A model generated the notes under the pieces. That model was given only the letters and a program-made list of their open reading frames with translations. It searched no databases and was not told the origin of the DNA. DNA of 64,000 nt from Drosophila miranda (Eukaryota > Arthropoda > Insecta > Diptera > Drosophilidae), in the NCBI RefSeq assembly GCF_003369915.1, contig NC_046673.1, positions 22,807,718 to 22,871,717 of the forward strand, read 5' to 3'. A program made the translations under genes and the position numbers. Below, piece by piece: positions 1-12,700 of this stretch. Numbering within the stretch: the first letter of the stretch is position 1; each line of letters starts with the position of its first letter.

Positions 1-2112
1 CGACAGTCAATCCCTTCGAGGATGTGACCGGATTCCCAGCACCACCAGCAGCGGCAGCAGCCGCCACGGAAGAGGCGGGCGAGGCGGGCATCAAGCGCAC
101 AGACTCCCAGGACACGCCACAGACGCCGCTGTACGACGAGGATGTGTCCCAGCCGCTGGAGGAGTTCCCGCGCCTGCACTACGTGGGACCCGGGTGGGAG
201 ATGCAGCTGCGGCAGCCGAACAAGAAGAAGATCACGGGCCAGCGCTTCTGGAAGAAGATCTTCGTGCGCCTGGTGGTGCAGAACGACGTGCCGGTGGTGC
301 AGTTGCTGAACCAGCCCGGGGACAAGCAGCCGTTCCAGGAGTTGCCGCTGCAGCCCTCCTACTCGGTCTCGGAGATCGGGGCCCAGCAGTACGACCAGTT
401 CGGCAAGATCTTCACCATGAAGCTGCAGTACATCTTCTACAAGGAGCGTCCCGGCGTCCGGCCAGGCCAGGTGACTAAGGCGGAGCGCATCACCAACAAG
501 CTGACCAAGTTCGCACAGTACGCCATCGCCGGGGACTACGAGGGCGTGAAGGAGTTCGGCAGCGACCTCAAGAAGCTGGGCCTGCCCGTCGAGCATGCGC
601 CGCAGTCGTCGCAGCTCTTCAAGATCGGTTCGATGACCTACGAGGACATGAAACAGTTCTCCGTCTGCATTGAGGAGGCCCTCTTCAAGCTGCCGGCTCT
701 GCGCGAACGCGCCCTCACCTACAAGATGGAGGAGGTCCAGGTGACGGCCGTCGACGAGATCACCGTCGAGCAAGACTTCGAGGGCAAGATCCTCAAGCAG
801 ATCGCCCGCGTTCGCCTCTTCTTCCTCGCCTTCCTCACCGGCATGCCCACCATCGAGCTGGGCGTCAACGATATGTGGCGCCAGGGCAAGGAGGTGGTCG
901 GCCGTCACGACATCATTCCCGTGGCCACCGAGGAGTGGATCCGTCTCGAGGCGGTCGAGTTCCACAGCGTTGTCAATCAGCAGGAGTACGAGCGAACGCG
1001 CACCATCAAGTGAGTAGAGCTCGTCGCATCCTAAAAGATCGATGCCAATTCCAACTCCAATTCCAATCCAATCCAACCAGATTCCAGCCGCCCGACGCCA
1101 ACTACATTGAACTGCTGCGCTTCCGGGTGCGTCCGCCAAAGAATCGCGAGCTTCCGCTCCAGCTGAAGGCCACCTGGTGCGTCACCGGCAACAAGGTGGA
1201 GCTGCGTGCCGACATATTGGTGCCTGGCTTCACCTCTCGCAAGCTCGGCCAGATACCCTGTGAGGATGTATCGGTGCGCTTCCCCATACCCGAGTGCTGG
1301 ATCTATCTGTTCCGCGTGGAGAAGCACTTCAGGTGGGTGTTCATTCGGCATGTGCATGGATCGGTGAATAACTCGAAAATCTTACTGGGGTGGGTGGAAC
1401 AGGTACGGGTCGGTGAAGTCGGCCCATCGACGGACGGGCAAGATCAAGGGAATTGAACGGATCCTCGGTGCTGTCGACACGCTGCAGGAGTCGCTGATCG
1501 AGGTAACATCGGGCCAGGCGAAGTACGAGCATCACCATCGTGCCATTGTCTGGCGGTGTCCCCGCCTGCCCAAGGAGGGTCAGGGTAAGCCAGCAATCCA
1601 TAGGCCATAAGCCAGCCATAAGCTCCACTTCCATCTGGACCGATTAAAACAATCTGCTGCCGTTCTTAGGGGCCTATACCACACACCAGCTGGTCTGCCG
1701 AATGGCACTCACATCGTACGACCAGATCCCCAGTGAACTGGCGCCATACGCATTCGTGGAGTTCACTATGCCCGCCACGCAGGTCTCGCATACCACCGTG
1801 CGCTCCGTGAGTGTCCAGGACTCGGACGCCGATGAGCCTCCCGAGAAGTATGTCCGCTATTTGGCACGACACGAGTACAAGTGAGTACTGCAAACGATAG
1901 CACAACATCTTGAAGATCAGCAACTTACAGACTCTTTCGTTCTCGCTCTTTCTCTTTCTTCCAGGGTTGGCATCGAGACCACGCACGGCGAGTCCACGAA
2001 CGCGTATTTGGCGGCAACGCGTCCCATCAAGGAGGAGACCGCCAAGGAGGTGGCCACCAAGCCGGTCGCCTCGCCGGTCCCTCCCAGCGACTCGGACACG
2101 GACTCCAATTAA
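1..2112 (+). CDS. stnB: stoned-B, C-terminal part (5 exons, 5' end outside window)
   Basis: Endocytic adaptor of the stonin family, acting at the synapse in synaptotagmin and vesicle-membrane recycling (family knowledge). Exons read <1-1009, 1081-1332, 1403-1584, 1670-1880 and 1965-2112, all with GT/AG introns of 70-85 bases; the joined frame is 600 codons including the TAA at 2110-2112. The first complete codon is at base 3. An NPF motif (visible residues 3-5), the EH-domain ligand typical of stonins, opens the sequence. A stonin homology region follows, containing GQRFWKKIFVRLVV, then the mu-homology domain running through exons 1-4 (for example ELPLQLKATWCVTGNKVELR and CPRLPKEGQG). The tail is short, acidic and Ser/Asp-rich, ending DSDTDSN. 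In D. melanogaster stnB is the second reading frame of the dicistronic stoned transcript; the stnA frame would lie upstream of this window. No frameshift or internal stop is seen, so the gene looks intact. Confidence 0.95.
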
Positions 2113-4157
2113 GCGGAGAGAAGCGAAGCGAAGCGCAGCGCAGCGCCGCGCGGCTTTCTGTAGATATTCCCCGTGTGCATGGTTTACCCAATCGTTCTTG
2201 TTATATACATATTTACATACATATATATATACACCACATAGATATATCTTATATACATACCTACTTATATGTGTAATTTCAAGTGCGTCTGCCCGCCATA
2301 TATTCCCCCGTCTAGCTTGTGCAGCGTGTTCATCAGCTCCAGAGTACGAGTATTAGGTAAAGATTAGTTGACAATAATGTTAAGAGAGAGTAAATCAGCA
2401 GCAGATGTGAGAATGATAATTGAATGATGAAACTGAAACTGTAACTGTAACTGTAACTGTAACTGAAACTGATAATTTGAAACAGATAAAGTGCAGAAGA
2501 TGATGAACACATTGTAAAAAGCCAAAAGGAACGGAAACCCAGATGAAGCTGAGGCTGAGGCTGAGCGACGGATGTGGATGTGTCAACGGAGAAGGAGAAG
2601 GAGGAGGAGGAACAGAGGAAAGGAATGCTTAACCACATAACCCCATCACCCCCACCTTCCACTTGCCCAACTCTAACCTTACATAAATCTAGCCTTAACC
2701 GCGTTACTTATAGCCCATACTTGTACGAGAGATAACGTTAATGCTAGCCATTGGTAATATATCAATCCAATGGGGCGTACGTAAAGTCAACCCATACATA
2801 TGCATAGAGTTAATGATTATAATCGAACCAGTACACACACAAACACATACATACTATGCTATGCGTAATACGTATACATGCATACAAACATACATATATA
2901 ATCGATGGACCTTCTTAGTTGTAACTTATCGAATCGACGCATTAAGCGACAAGTAATCGACAAGTAATATGAAAATGAAAAGCAATTCCGCCACAGAAAC
3001 ATAGTTCATCGAAGAAGAAATCGAGTGACGTGACGATCGGAGCTCAAGTGGAAGTGAAAACGGAAGTGGAAATCGATGTGGAAATGGAAGAAGGCAACAC
3101 GCACACATTCTCCGCCCATACTCCCACATACTACTACTCGTAGATGCAATGGAAATGGAATGGAACCTATGGATACGGCTACGGATACGGATACGGATAC
3201 CTACCCCATGCTGCCAGCATATCATCAGATAGAGCATCATCATATAGTAGTAGCAAGTAACACTGGAGACCGAAGGCAGTAGATAACCAACCCCTCCTTC
3301 TGATAACCTCTGATATCTGGACACTACATAGCCCATAGCCCCACTAGTACTATTCCTCTATTACAAAACAAAATATACTAAGCTTTACCAAATTGATTTA
3401 ATGCATAAATTTAGAGACGGAACGATTCAATGCATATTCAAGAAAAAATGTTATTGTTGTGAATCAAATTAAATTATATTCAGTAAAAAACAAAGTAAAA
3501 GTAAACTAAACTAAACGAAAAAAACCAAAGGCAAAACCAAAACTAAAACTAAAACAAAAACTTAAATGCATATAGGAAAATCATCTTTGTTGGTCTACAA
3601 ACACACTACATAAATAGATATATAGTACGGATAAAACCGAAAAAAAAATGTGGACAAAATTATAAGTATGCCACACACAGATATTGATCGATCGGTACCG
3701 ATCGATCGGTATTTATTGAGTTTACTAGCAATATTGCATAAAATAGATTTGTTAATTGAGTGTTAAATGATTATATACCCGACCCTGCTTCTGCCCGACT
3801 ATCCACAATCCACTATCCACTATCCACTCTCCTGTCCTATAAACCACATTCCCAACACACACTCTTGATGCACTCTTACCATACCATCCATACCAAGGCA
3901 TTCCATTTATAGTACTATATTTCGTACCACATTTCGAGAGTCTCTCAATGGAGGAGCCTTGATATATTGATGATAGAGAACTATGTATATTGTATCCTTA
4001 AGAAACTCCCCTAAGAATCCCAAACCTCTATTCTACATCCCCCATTCCCATTCCCATTCCATTCATTTATTGTATGTTACATTATTTAAATACGTTTAAC
4101 TCTACATATACTATATCGTATATCGTATATATGCATATGTATTGTATGTACAATAAA
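2113..4157 (+). other. Probable stoned-B 3' UTR
   Basis: No convincing coding frame follows the stoned-B stop. The stretch is A/T-rich with short repeats: TAACTG-type hexamers at about 2440-2468, GGCTGA at about 2552-2566, and CGGATA/TACGGA at 3173-3200. An AATAAA lies at 4152-4157 and another at 4524-4529; either could end the transcript. The extent is inferred only from the absence of another gene and these signals. Confidence 0.4.
3686..3707. repeat. 22-bp perfect palindrome in the stoned-B 3' region
   Basis: GATCGATC, GGTACC, GATCGATC reads identically on both strands, centred on the GGTACC. It lies in otherwise A/T-rich, low-complexity DNA. It could be a protein-binding site or a hairpin in RNA; nothing else in the sequence decides. 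Confidence 0.6.
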
Positions 4158-4529
4158 AAGACAAACCAAATCGGATCGGATAATGAAAGTTCCCGACAAA
4201 CACTCTCACATGTTATATATATTAAATATACATACATACATACATAAATTGGCAGGCCCCCACACCCACACCCACACCCACACCCTGCAATGAGCTGCCA
4301 CACCATATGTCCCACTCCCCATCCGATGGGACTGAATCCAAGGCGTATGCTGTGTGGTCTGCCGTGACGGGGACGGGGCCGGGTTCGGGGTCTGTCCCTA
4401 TTATACAAGAATATGCGGCGATCGCTAAAGGTATTAACCGATCAACTAAATACAATATAATGAATTATTATGAACCGAACAGCAAACGCATTATGGTGGA
4501 ACCTTTACCTAGTCAAATGAGAAAATAAA

Positions 4530-7500
4530 TATGGAATCAACCAATATTAAGCAATGCAATTGGGAGTTTCTTTTCTATATGGAATGAGATGGGCTTACTT
4601 GGCTACTTACTTGTTCAATTGGGCATAATACATACCTTTCATCCTTGGATGTCTATGAAAACTGTAAGCTTTTCCGATGTACGACTTCTGGCTCATACTA
4701 CATCGTTTTACTTATGGCAGAGATATCTCAGAGCTTCTCCTGAGATGATTCTCTCTTGTAGATTTCACTAGGTTCCTTTTTTATTTAAGATTTTCTTTTG
4801 GACTGTTGCTGTTTTATGGACTCTCTTGTAATCTAATGGGCATTCCTTAGACCTACAAAAGGGTAAGTTGTTTCATGTGATACCGTATCTTCCTGATTGT
4901 TGCCAAATTTAAAGAACTGTGGATGCCATCCCTGCCAATCATACGAGTCTCATCCCTTGTTTCGTTTTTTCCTCCTTGTAACCCAATGCGGGGCTTGCCC
5001 TTGGCTTCATTTATCATCAACAGTTGTAGGATGTCTTTTTGCGAGAATTTTATTATTATTTCTTCATAATTTGATATACCAAATCCCAGAGCTTCTGCCA
5101 CAAAATCCCACCATCTCCCCCAGAGAGGACTGACTGCAGTTTTTGGCTGCATGTTGGGGCCATTTATCATGAGTTAGCATCCAACATCCAGAATCCAGGA
5201 CTGCTGCAATCAGTGCACACATGTGCAGCGGAGATTTGGCCATGAAGTCCTCATAAAATATTATGCTCAACTTTTGCGCTCCGGCGCTGAGATGGCTCTG
5301 TTGTGTCTATGGTTCCTAAGGCCTCGTGGCCTCAGTCTCGGTAGAGGAGCTGACGTGACTGTTTTTTGAGTGCCCCCAGGACATGCATTGGCTATGGCTA
5401 TGGCTTTGGCTTTGGCTTTGGCTTTGGTAGTCAAATAAATCTGAAATTCTCGGGAAATTCAAATCGGAAGGAAGTACAGAGTACGGCTCTCCAGCACCTG
5501 TCCCTCCTAATGAGTTTATTCCGGAGTCGAGCTTACCTTTCATCGGACTCTGGACGTGATGGAAATACGCTGTCAGCGCATTGATATCTGAGAATATCGG
5601 GGGCCAGTAAATGCTACGTTCCCTCAGCGCGTCTCGGGCCCCGCCCCTGCCCTTGATGCTATCCAAGCCTCCCCTCGCCTGAGGCTTGAGCACTTGTCCG
5701 GCACGTCTTCGGCCCCATTGTTCCACGGACCCAACGGACTCCATCAGTCTGTCGACGAACACGTGTCTTCTGGCCCACATATGAATCAATAAATGAGTCG
5801 AACGAATGACACAAGCTGCCTGCCTTCCTGCCTGCCGGTCGTCCTCCTCCGCCTTCTGCTCCGTTGGATTGAGCTTGTTTACGAATATGAGATTCTGACA
5901 TCTGGCCACGAGGAGACAACACCCTGCGGCCTGTTATTGAATAATATTGAAAAGATTGACTGGCAGCTGCCGATTGAAGCGCCAAATGAGATTCACTTGT
6001 CCAAATATTCGTTCTGCGAATACGGGGCCAGAGCCCTGTGGACCCTCGAGGGCGGAAAAAACGTTCCTTTCCAGATGCCACGCCAAGACTCTTACTCATA
6101 CGGATATAAGGACGGGGCCTGCTCTATTGGAAGGAACATCTTTCAACTTTGAAGCTCAGTTTCTGTGAGTCATTCTTCTAGGGAATCCCGAGCTACTTCA
6201 TTCACCGCATTGGTAGAGGCATTCCGCTGGATGTCCGGGGATGCCTGGACCCGTGCCAGACTCGAAAATGCGGAAGCAGCTATCATAAACTGAAAACTGA
6301 AACTGCAAAAAGAGAGGATATCCGGTTACCCAGTTGGCAAGCGTCTAGCACTAATTACTGGGTGCCCGAATTGCGAATTTCGAGCCAAGTAAATTTCGAA
6401 TTCGCATTAAAATCGAATCAATCACGGTACATCCTCGAGCCGGTGCACCGGTGATGGCATTCAATTTTGTTGCTCCTTCCAGCTGCAACAATGTGGAGTT
6501 TCCACTCAGGAAGCGATTTGCGGGCGGTTATTCTGATTCAGTTTATAGGCGAACATAATACACACAAAAATTCGACACCCGCCTTGGTGGAGGTGGAATG
6601 GGAGCTGGAGCTGGAGCTGGAGGTACACGTACACCTGGCTGGTGGGCCATAAAACCAGACCGGGCTTAACACATAAACCATCCGAATGGCACCCCCAGGA
6701 TGGAAGGTAGGATGTGGCTGAGGACGAGGATGCTTCTGGGTCTAAAGATGCTTCTGCGGATGTGTTTAAGGATGCCTCTGGGGGCCAAGGGCGGGGGCAA
6801 GGGTAAGGTGTTTCTGTGTGTGTGCCACAGCTGCGTACATAATTATGCAAGACGAGAAGCCAAGACAAATTGGCATAATGAAAACTGCTGGCAGAACGCC
6901 TTCGAGGGTCATGGCGACTGGCGTATGGCGAATGGCGAATGGCGAATGCAAATTGCAAATGTCACGTGTTCCTGCACATTTCACTTGTCGCCTGCCTGCC
7001 GTATCCGTATCCGTTTGTATTTTGTAAAATATTTCGCCTTTTAGCCTTTTCGCATTTCGCATTTCGAATTTGTATTGTATTTTGCATGCTGCTGCTGCCG
7101 GGCCCTTCTGTCCGTAATACAGGTCCACATGGCCACATATGCCAGGGCTGCATAAATTTCTATCTCACTTTTGCGGCCAAAGGACGAGGAGGAGGAGAAG
7201 GAGGTGCCGCCAGTCCAGAGCAAGGGTCGTAGTTGTAGTCGTAGCCGTAGCCGTAGTCGTGGCTGTATGCGCGCCATCTTCCCGGCGATATCAAACGAAT
7301 TAGCATAGAAAACTGCAAATTTGAATTATGGCCAGCGGCGGGCAGAAGATACAACGGAGCAGAAGGAGGAGGAGCAACTGAAATAGGAGCTCGTTCTGAT
7401 GCTGGTGCTGGTGCTGTTGCTGGAGCAGCAGCTGTTCCGCTTGCCTCTGTTGAAGCGGCAAAATGTATGCGATGGGTAATCAAAGGAGCAAAAAAGTGAA

Positions 7501-9550
7501 CAGAATCGGAACCAAATTGGTAGGAGCAACCCAAGAAAGCAGATCATTCAATGCTCCGTCAAGACGAATCCAAGGATTCACTAACAATTCAAGACCTATT
7601 CAAGATCTATGATCAATGGGAGAATTCCATAGTGGTGAAATTTGCCACACGATTAATAAATATTTCAGTCTTATTATAGATTGGATCATGAGTTACTGCC
7701 AAGAATAACCCATTGAAGAACATCTTCCCAGATGTATCTATTGAACTTGATGATACAAGTTTTATTTCCTTATTCTTCTGCCAGTCGATGTACCCTGTTC
7801 TATAAAAGAGGGAAGGCACTGCGAAGCGAAGCCCTTTTCCAATTTGCATGTGCATATGGAGGAGTTGCCGAGTGCTCGGCATTGAACCCTGACCACTGGA
7901 GACTGGATGGTGGAGGATGTGTGCGAGTGCCAGACTAAACTGTTATGCCAACAAACGAATACGACTACGAATACTCGTACATACATAAGTGTATATTTGG
8001 TTAGGAGTGGGGCATGAGTGGGCATGAGATGAGGTGGGAGAGCATCCTGCCGAGTCTAATGCGACTAATAGATACTTGTTTGCCGAAAAGTTTGCGCCCC
8101 TTCTACCACTCCCACCAATCCTATCACTCCGCCTACTGCCACACTGGTTGATAGCTCCTTGGTGGGTCGTCTCCTTCTGTGAAGCATCCATCCCGTTCCA
8201 TGGGTCTTTGCCCTTTGCAAATACGTAATCAGTGAAATTTTCATGCACATTTTTCTTCAGTCGTCTGCTCGGCAAACAAACGGCGCTTTGAGCTGACGCT
8301 CAACTTGAAATACGTTGCTCAATTTCCATAAACACGTGAGCAAATAACACGTGTGCCCTGGGCTAGTACTCTGGAATCAAAAGAAGAACCACAACCAGAG
8401 CGAAAGAATCAAGACCATCCATGGAGTAAACGACTAGAGAATACCTGCTAAAGAACCCTCTAAAAGGGTTTTCATCCGATCTCGTAGATGATACACATGA
8501 TAGCGTTTTCATATAGGATGCTTTTGCTGATCAATATCAATAATATACTCGTCTGAAGAACATACCCTTCCGGGGGTGCAACCAGAATCGAGCATTGATC
8601 ATTGAGCATTTCTCTATGGCATTTGTTAACTATTGCCGACATTTGCCTGCGTAGGTGCCACCACCACCACCATCACCATCGCCACTTCCTCCGTTAAGAA
8701 TTCGTGGCACCCAACGCCACCGTGCCACCGCCACCGCCAATCTTCCACCAGTCGTCGTCTGTTTGAGTTTTGGCGCTGGAAAATGCGCCTCAAATTGATT
8801 TTTGTTTATATTTCAAAGGAAAAACTTTTGTGCAGCTGTCGAGTTTGTTGTTCTTCTTGTTTTATATTTTTGTTGCCGCTTTTCCTTGCCGGCTTGCAGC
8901 TGCGACAAACTGGCGAATCCACGGCCCCCGTCAATATTTCATTACTGCCTCTCTTCATACAACTTCGATTTGGCCCGTCACGGCGCAAATAACGCAAGGA
9001 AAAGGTGCTCAAGCCCCTCGGAATGTGCCTTTAAGCCTTGACACAGTAATCGCTCTTCTAGAGGAGGGTACAGCGAGTACTCGTACAATGTTGAGCAGCA
9101 GGAGGGGCTCTACTCTTTAAGGCTTTACGACACACAGCTCACATTCTCGGCATTTGAAGCTTTCAAGACTGCAGAGACAGCTTCTCTGCCCATAAATCGA
9201 TCATCGTTACAGATCAGCCCCTGCCCTGCCCCTACCACTGCCCCTGCCTCTGCCTCTCCTGAGAGTACAAGGTACACCCATGGTCCATCAATGGGAACGT
9301 TAAACTTCGGTCGAATTTAATCTACGAGCGGATCGTGACAGTCTGCGGTTTGCTGTAGCGTGTTGTTGCATCATCGTGCACGTAACCCGAAGCGGAGATG
9401 AAAATCGAAGCCGATGGAGAGGCAGAGGCGCATCGAAGGGGACCCATGGGGCGGCCAGAGATGCGACTAAGACACTGTCCCGAGGCTGGAAGCTTACCCA
9501 GTGATCGCCGACTGACTTGGATTTCAGTTGATTCTCCAGCGTCGGTCGAC
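4530..9550. other. Intergenic, stoned-B to first SDR gene
   Basis: About 5 kb with no supportable gene. Open frames here are short, differ between strands and are driven by simple repeats: GGCTTT at 5393-5430, GGAGCT at 6600-6625, a GTCGTA/GCCGTA run at 7225-7265, and a CCACCACCAC stretch near 8658. Two CACGTG E-box cores lie close together at about 8334-8353. Nothing resembling a transposon or RNA gene was recognised. Confidence 0.6.
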
Positions 9551-10336
9551 ATGGAACGTTGGCATAATCGGGTGGCCGTGGTGACCGGAGCCAGTTCGGG
9601 GATTGGGGCCGAGTTGGCCAGGAAGCTGATCGCTGCTGGCGTGGTGGTGGTGGCTCTGGCTCGGCGCCTCGAGCGCCTGGAGCAGCTGTCCCAGGAGTTG
9701 GGCCCGCAGCTCCACATCCGCCAGTGCGATGTCACGGACTTGGAGTCGGTGAACGCCGCCTTCGACTGGGTCGAGGAGCGACTGGGCGGCGCTGACATAC
9801 TGATCAATAATGCCGGCAAGCTGTCGGGCGGCCAGCTGCTGACCATGGCCTTGGACACGGTCCAGCAGGTGCTGCAGACGAACGTCATGGGCGTGGTCTA
9901 CTGCACCCAACGCGCCTTCCAGTCGATGCGGCAGCGCTCGGCGTCCGGCCATGTGGTGCTCCTCAATAGCGTCGTGGGCCACTATCTGTTCAACCCGCTG
10001 CCGGGCAGCCAGCAGGAGCTCAACATGTATCCTGCCACCAAGCACGCGGTGACCGCCCTCACAGAGCTCTTTCGCCAGGAGATGCGCGAGTTCAAGACCC
10101 AAGTGAAGGTTACGGTAGGTAATCGCAATGGGTTGTACGATACGTTCTCTACCACGCCTTTTTTGTAGAGCATCAGTCCGGGCCTGGTGGACACAGAGAT
10201 GGTGCCAGAGGCCTACAAATGCCTGCCCATGCTGCAGGCCGAGGATGTGGCCAATGCCATCATGTACGCCCTGGCGACCCCAGCCCATGTACAGGTGCAC
10301 GAGCTGACCATCAAGCCCCTGGGCGAGCCATTTTGA
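9551..10336 (+). CDS. Short-chain dehydrogenase/reductase (SDR), first of a tandem pair
   Basis: Predicted 243-residue soluble oxidoreductase of the classical SDR family, most like the insect DHRS11/farnesol-dehydrogenase-type group. Exons 9551-10114 and 10169-10336 are joined across a 54-base intron (GTAGGT to TTGTAG). The cofactor-binding TGASSGIG is at residues 12-19, and the ARR after the second strand suggests NADP preference. NNAG is at 86-89, the likely catalytic Ser at 140, and YPATK at 160-164 supplies Tyr160 and Lys164. The Met at 9551 was chosen because MERWHNRVAVVTG is the normal family N-terminus and matches the neighbour's MDRWQDRVAVVTG; the frame is open further upstream without resemblance to the family. 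Substrate cannot be told. The ending IKPLGEPF is identical to the downstream paralogue. It resembles the SDR genes annotated near the X base in D. melanogaster (for example CG40485/CG40486), but one-to-one orthology is not shown here. Confidence 0.93.
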
Positions 10337-11240
10337 GTGACATCAATATTGTTGAACTCTGCACTTTGCATACATTAGCCCATGCACAACTACACATGAG
10401 CATATCTATAGGCACCGAGCACATCCCGTCCTCTTTTTGCATAATTCAAAGGCCGGCCCCAGGGGTTTAGTCGGGCGAGAATAGACGATGGGTAAAACCC
10501 AAGAACGAGTGTCCGTAAGACACTTACGGATTCTGGGGAATATTCGAAATGAGCATCGTCTAACGCTTTGAAGATCGATATAAATTATCCCATAAATACC
10601 AGGGTCCGTAAAAAATCATAATTGTTTATTTTTGTAGCCGAAAAGAAGATAATATATGTATCGGTGAGTTGTACAAATAAAGCGTATCTTTAGCCTTTGA
10701 GCAGAAATTATATTAGAAGTACAGAATCAAGAAGCAACGCAGTAGAGTAGTCCGTTATTCTTTCGAGAGCAAAGGAGAGTCGTCTCCTTAAGACTTATCC
10801 TTAAAGCTTATAATGAATTTATATTGTGTGATATTTAAAGTAGAACTTATAATGATTACGGTCCCTGATAACCGTTGTCATAATTTGAGCAACGATCACC
10901 ACTTGCCATGCACATGACTTAGCTCTGATGGGTAAGGGCTCTTTGACCTTTTCCGATATTTACGGTTGCCGTTTACGTCTTAATTGCCTCAATGAACGTG
11001 CCACCCAGTGCCAACCAATGCCGCCACTTGCCACCTTCGCCGCCCACCCCTCGGGGCACCACAATTATTCAGTGCACGTGTGAACTGTGCGCACTTGGGC
11101 CGGGCCGGGCCCCATTTAATAATTGATTTGCATTGGCAACGACGGGTGTGGCCAGCTGGGAGACGTCTTGGAGCTAGTTCCGCGGCTTTGGGCGGCTCTG
11201 GGCGGCTCTGGGCGGCTGGGCGGCTGGGAATCGGTGCGAA
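10337..11240. other. Spacer between the two SDR genes
   Basis: No gene seen. AATAAA at 10676-10681 is a plausible poly(A) signal for the first SDR gene, about 340 bases past its stop. The short string CGCAGTAGAGTAGTCCG at 10739-10755 recurs almost exactly near 39330, suggesting a small dispersed repeat. GGGCGGCTCT-type repeats at about 11190-11225 lie just upstream of the next promoter. Confidence 0.5.
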
Positions 11241-11244
11241 TTCG

Positions 11245-11281
11245 TATATAAGATGCGAGCCGGAGGCCATTCAGAGTCAGT
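11245..11281 (+). promoter_or_regulatory. Core promoter of second SDR gene (TATA box and Inr)
   Basis: TATATAA at 11245-11251 is followed by TCAG-type initiators: TCAGAG with its A at 11273, and TCAGTT with its A at 11279, i.e. 28 and 34 bases from the TATA start. The SDR start codon is about 86-92 bases further on. A TATA/Inr pair at this spacing is a standard Drosophila arrangement. The first SDR gene has no comparably clear TATA box. Confidence 0.65.
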
Positions 11282-11364
11282 TGCGACAAGTGCTCCACTG
11301 GACGAGGAGCAAACGAAACTTAGCCAAACACCAAGCGAATCAATTGGATTGCCAATCTTCGAAA

Positions 11365-12171
11365 ATGGATCGTTGGCAGGACCGAGTGGCCGTGGTTACG
11401 GGTGCCAGTTCGGGGATCGGTGCAGCCACGGCCAAAGCGCTCGTCGAGGCGGGCGTGGTGGTGGTGGGCCTGGCCCGCCGGATGGACCGCATGGAGGCGC
11501 TGAGGGCCGAGCTGCCGGAGGAGATGCAAGGGCGCTTTCATCTGATGCACTGCGACGTGGCGGACCTGGACTCGCTGACGGCGGCCTTCGACTGGGTGGA
11601 GGAGCAGCTGGGCGGCGTCGACATCCTGGTGAACAATGCCGGCTGCCTGTTTGCCGGCCAGCTGCTCACCCAGGACCTGGAGAAGCTGGAGCAGACCTGG
11701 AAGGTGAACATCATGGGCGTCCTCAACTGCACGCGCCGCGCCTTCCGCTCCATGCAGCAGCGCGACGTGGCCGGCCATGTGGTGCTGATCAACAGCCTCA
11801 CGGGCGAGACGATCATCAATCCGCCGGGCGACGAGCTGCAGGTCCTCAATATGTATCCCCTGACCAAGCACGGCATCAAGGCCATGCTCGAGGTGCTGCG
11901 CCAGGAGTTTCGCGGCTTCAAGACCAAGATCAAGATTACGGTATGTTTATTTTTGATTTCCTATTCCTGTTACACCTTGTTTCCTGTTCCCTGTTCCCTG
12001 CAGAGCATCACCCCGGGGGTCACGGACACGGAGATTCTACCCAGGGGCTATGACTCGCTGCCCATGCTGAGGCCCGAGGACATTGCCGCCGGCATTATCT
12101 ACGCCCTGGCCACGCCGCCGCACGTCCAGGTGCATCAGCTGACGATCAAGCCGCTGGGGGAGCCCTTCTAG
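11365..12171 (+). CDS. Short-chain dehydrogenase/reductase (SDR), second of a tandem pair
   Basis: Predicted 247-residue classical SDR. Exons 11365-11940 and 12004-12171; the 63-base intron (GTATGT to CTGCAG) sits after the same KxT codons as in the upstream paralogue. TGASSGIG lies at residues 12-19, the NNAG motif near 90, and the YPLTK catalytic motif occurs in the second half with an upstream Ser (LINSLTG). The ARR after strand two points to NADP(H). Start chosen at MDRWQDRVAVVTG, preceded by an untranslated leader from the TATA promoter; the frame is open upstream through the promoter, but that extension has no family resemblance. The intron is a multiple of three and has no stop, so an unspliced transcript would encode a 21-residue insertion. 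The gene arose by tandem duplication, judged from near-identical ends and intron position. Substrate unknown. Confidence 0.94.
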   Translation: MDRWQDRVAVVTGASSGIGAATAKALVEAGVVVVGLARRMDRMEALRAELPEEMQGRFHLMHCDVADLDSLTAAFDWVEEQLGGVDILVNNAGCLFAGQLLTQDLEKLEQTWKVNIMGVLNCTRRAFRSMQQRDVAGHVVLINSLTGETIINPPGDELQVLNMYPLTKHGIKAMLEVLRQEFRGFKTKIKITVCLFLISYSCYTLFPVPCSLQSITPGVTDTEILPRGYDSLPMLRPEDIAAGIIYALATPPHVQVHQLTIKPLGEPF

Positions 12172-12700
12172 GTGCCTCCGATGGCGTCACCATCATCGCT
12201 CCCGATGATGGCATTATTCTCGGCGAATACATATACACAGCTCGCAGTGGGCGTGTCTGAAGTGACAGCTCACCGACTGAAATTGCGTTTTCTTTATTTG
12301 AAAATAGCTTCCGATGGGTGCGGGCAGGGGTTGGCATTGGGTTTGTGTCTGTGTCTGTGTCTGGGATGGGAGTTGTTGCCAAAATGCCAAAAAAGTGCGA
12401 AAATAAGTTAACATTAACATGACAAGACCAGCACCAGGATGACGATGGGTGTGGGCGTTTGGGCGTTTGGGGGTGTGGGAGTGTGGGGCGGCAGCCGGAA
12501 CAGGTGGCGCGTCCACATCCGCACCGGCATCCGCAATGGCATCCGCACCGGCATCCGCGAGCGTCTACAGCAACGAAGCTTTCTGTCAATATTGAAAGCG
12601 TACGCGTTTGACATAAAATGTAATATAGTCGCAGCCCTAGCCAGACCAGACCCATGCACTGCCAGAGTTCAGCCATAGTAGACGTTCCAAAAGAAAGAAA

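Noticed and set aside
24..1013. stoned-B start within the window
   Set aside because: The frame stays open to base 3 with an NPF motif, and the visible sequence begins in the middle of the known protein; the true start is upstream.
9524..10300. 258-codon antisense frame over the first SDR gene
   Set aside because: A shadow of a GC-biased coding strand; His/Leu/Gln-rich, with no family resemblance.
11008..11364. N-terminal extension of the second SDR gene by 119 codons
   Set aside because: The stretch contains the TATA box and initiator, has low-complexity Gly/Arg content and no SDR resemblance; the normal family start is the Met at 11365.
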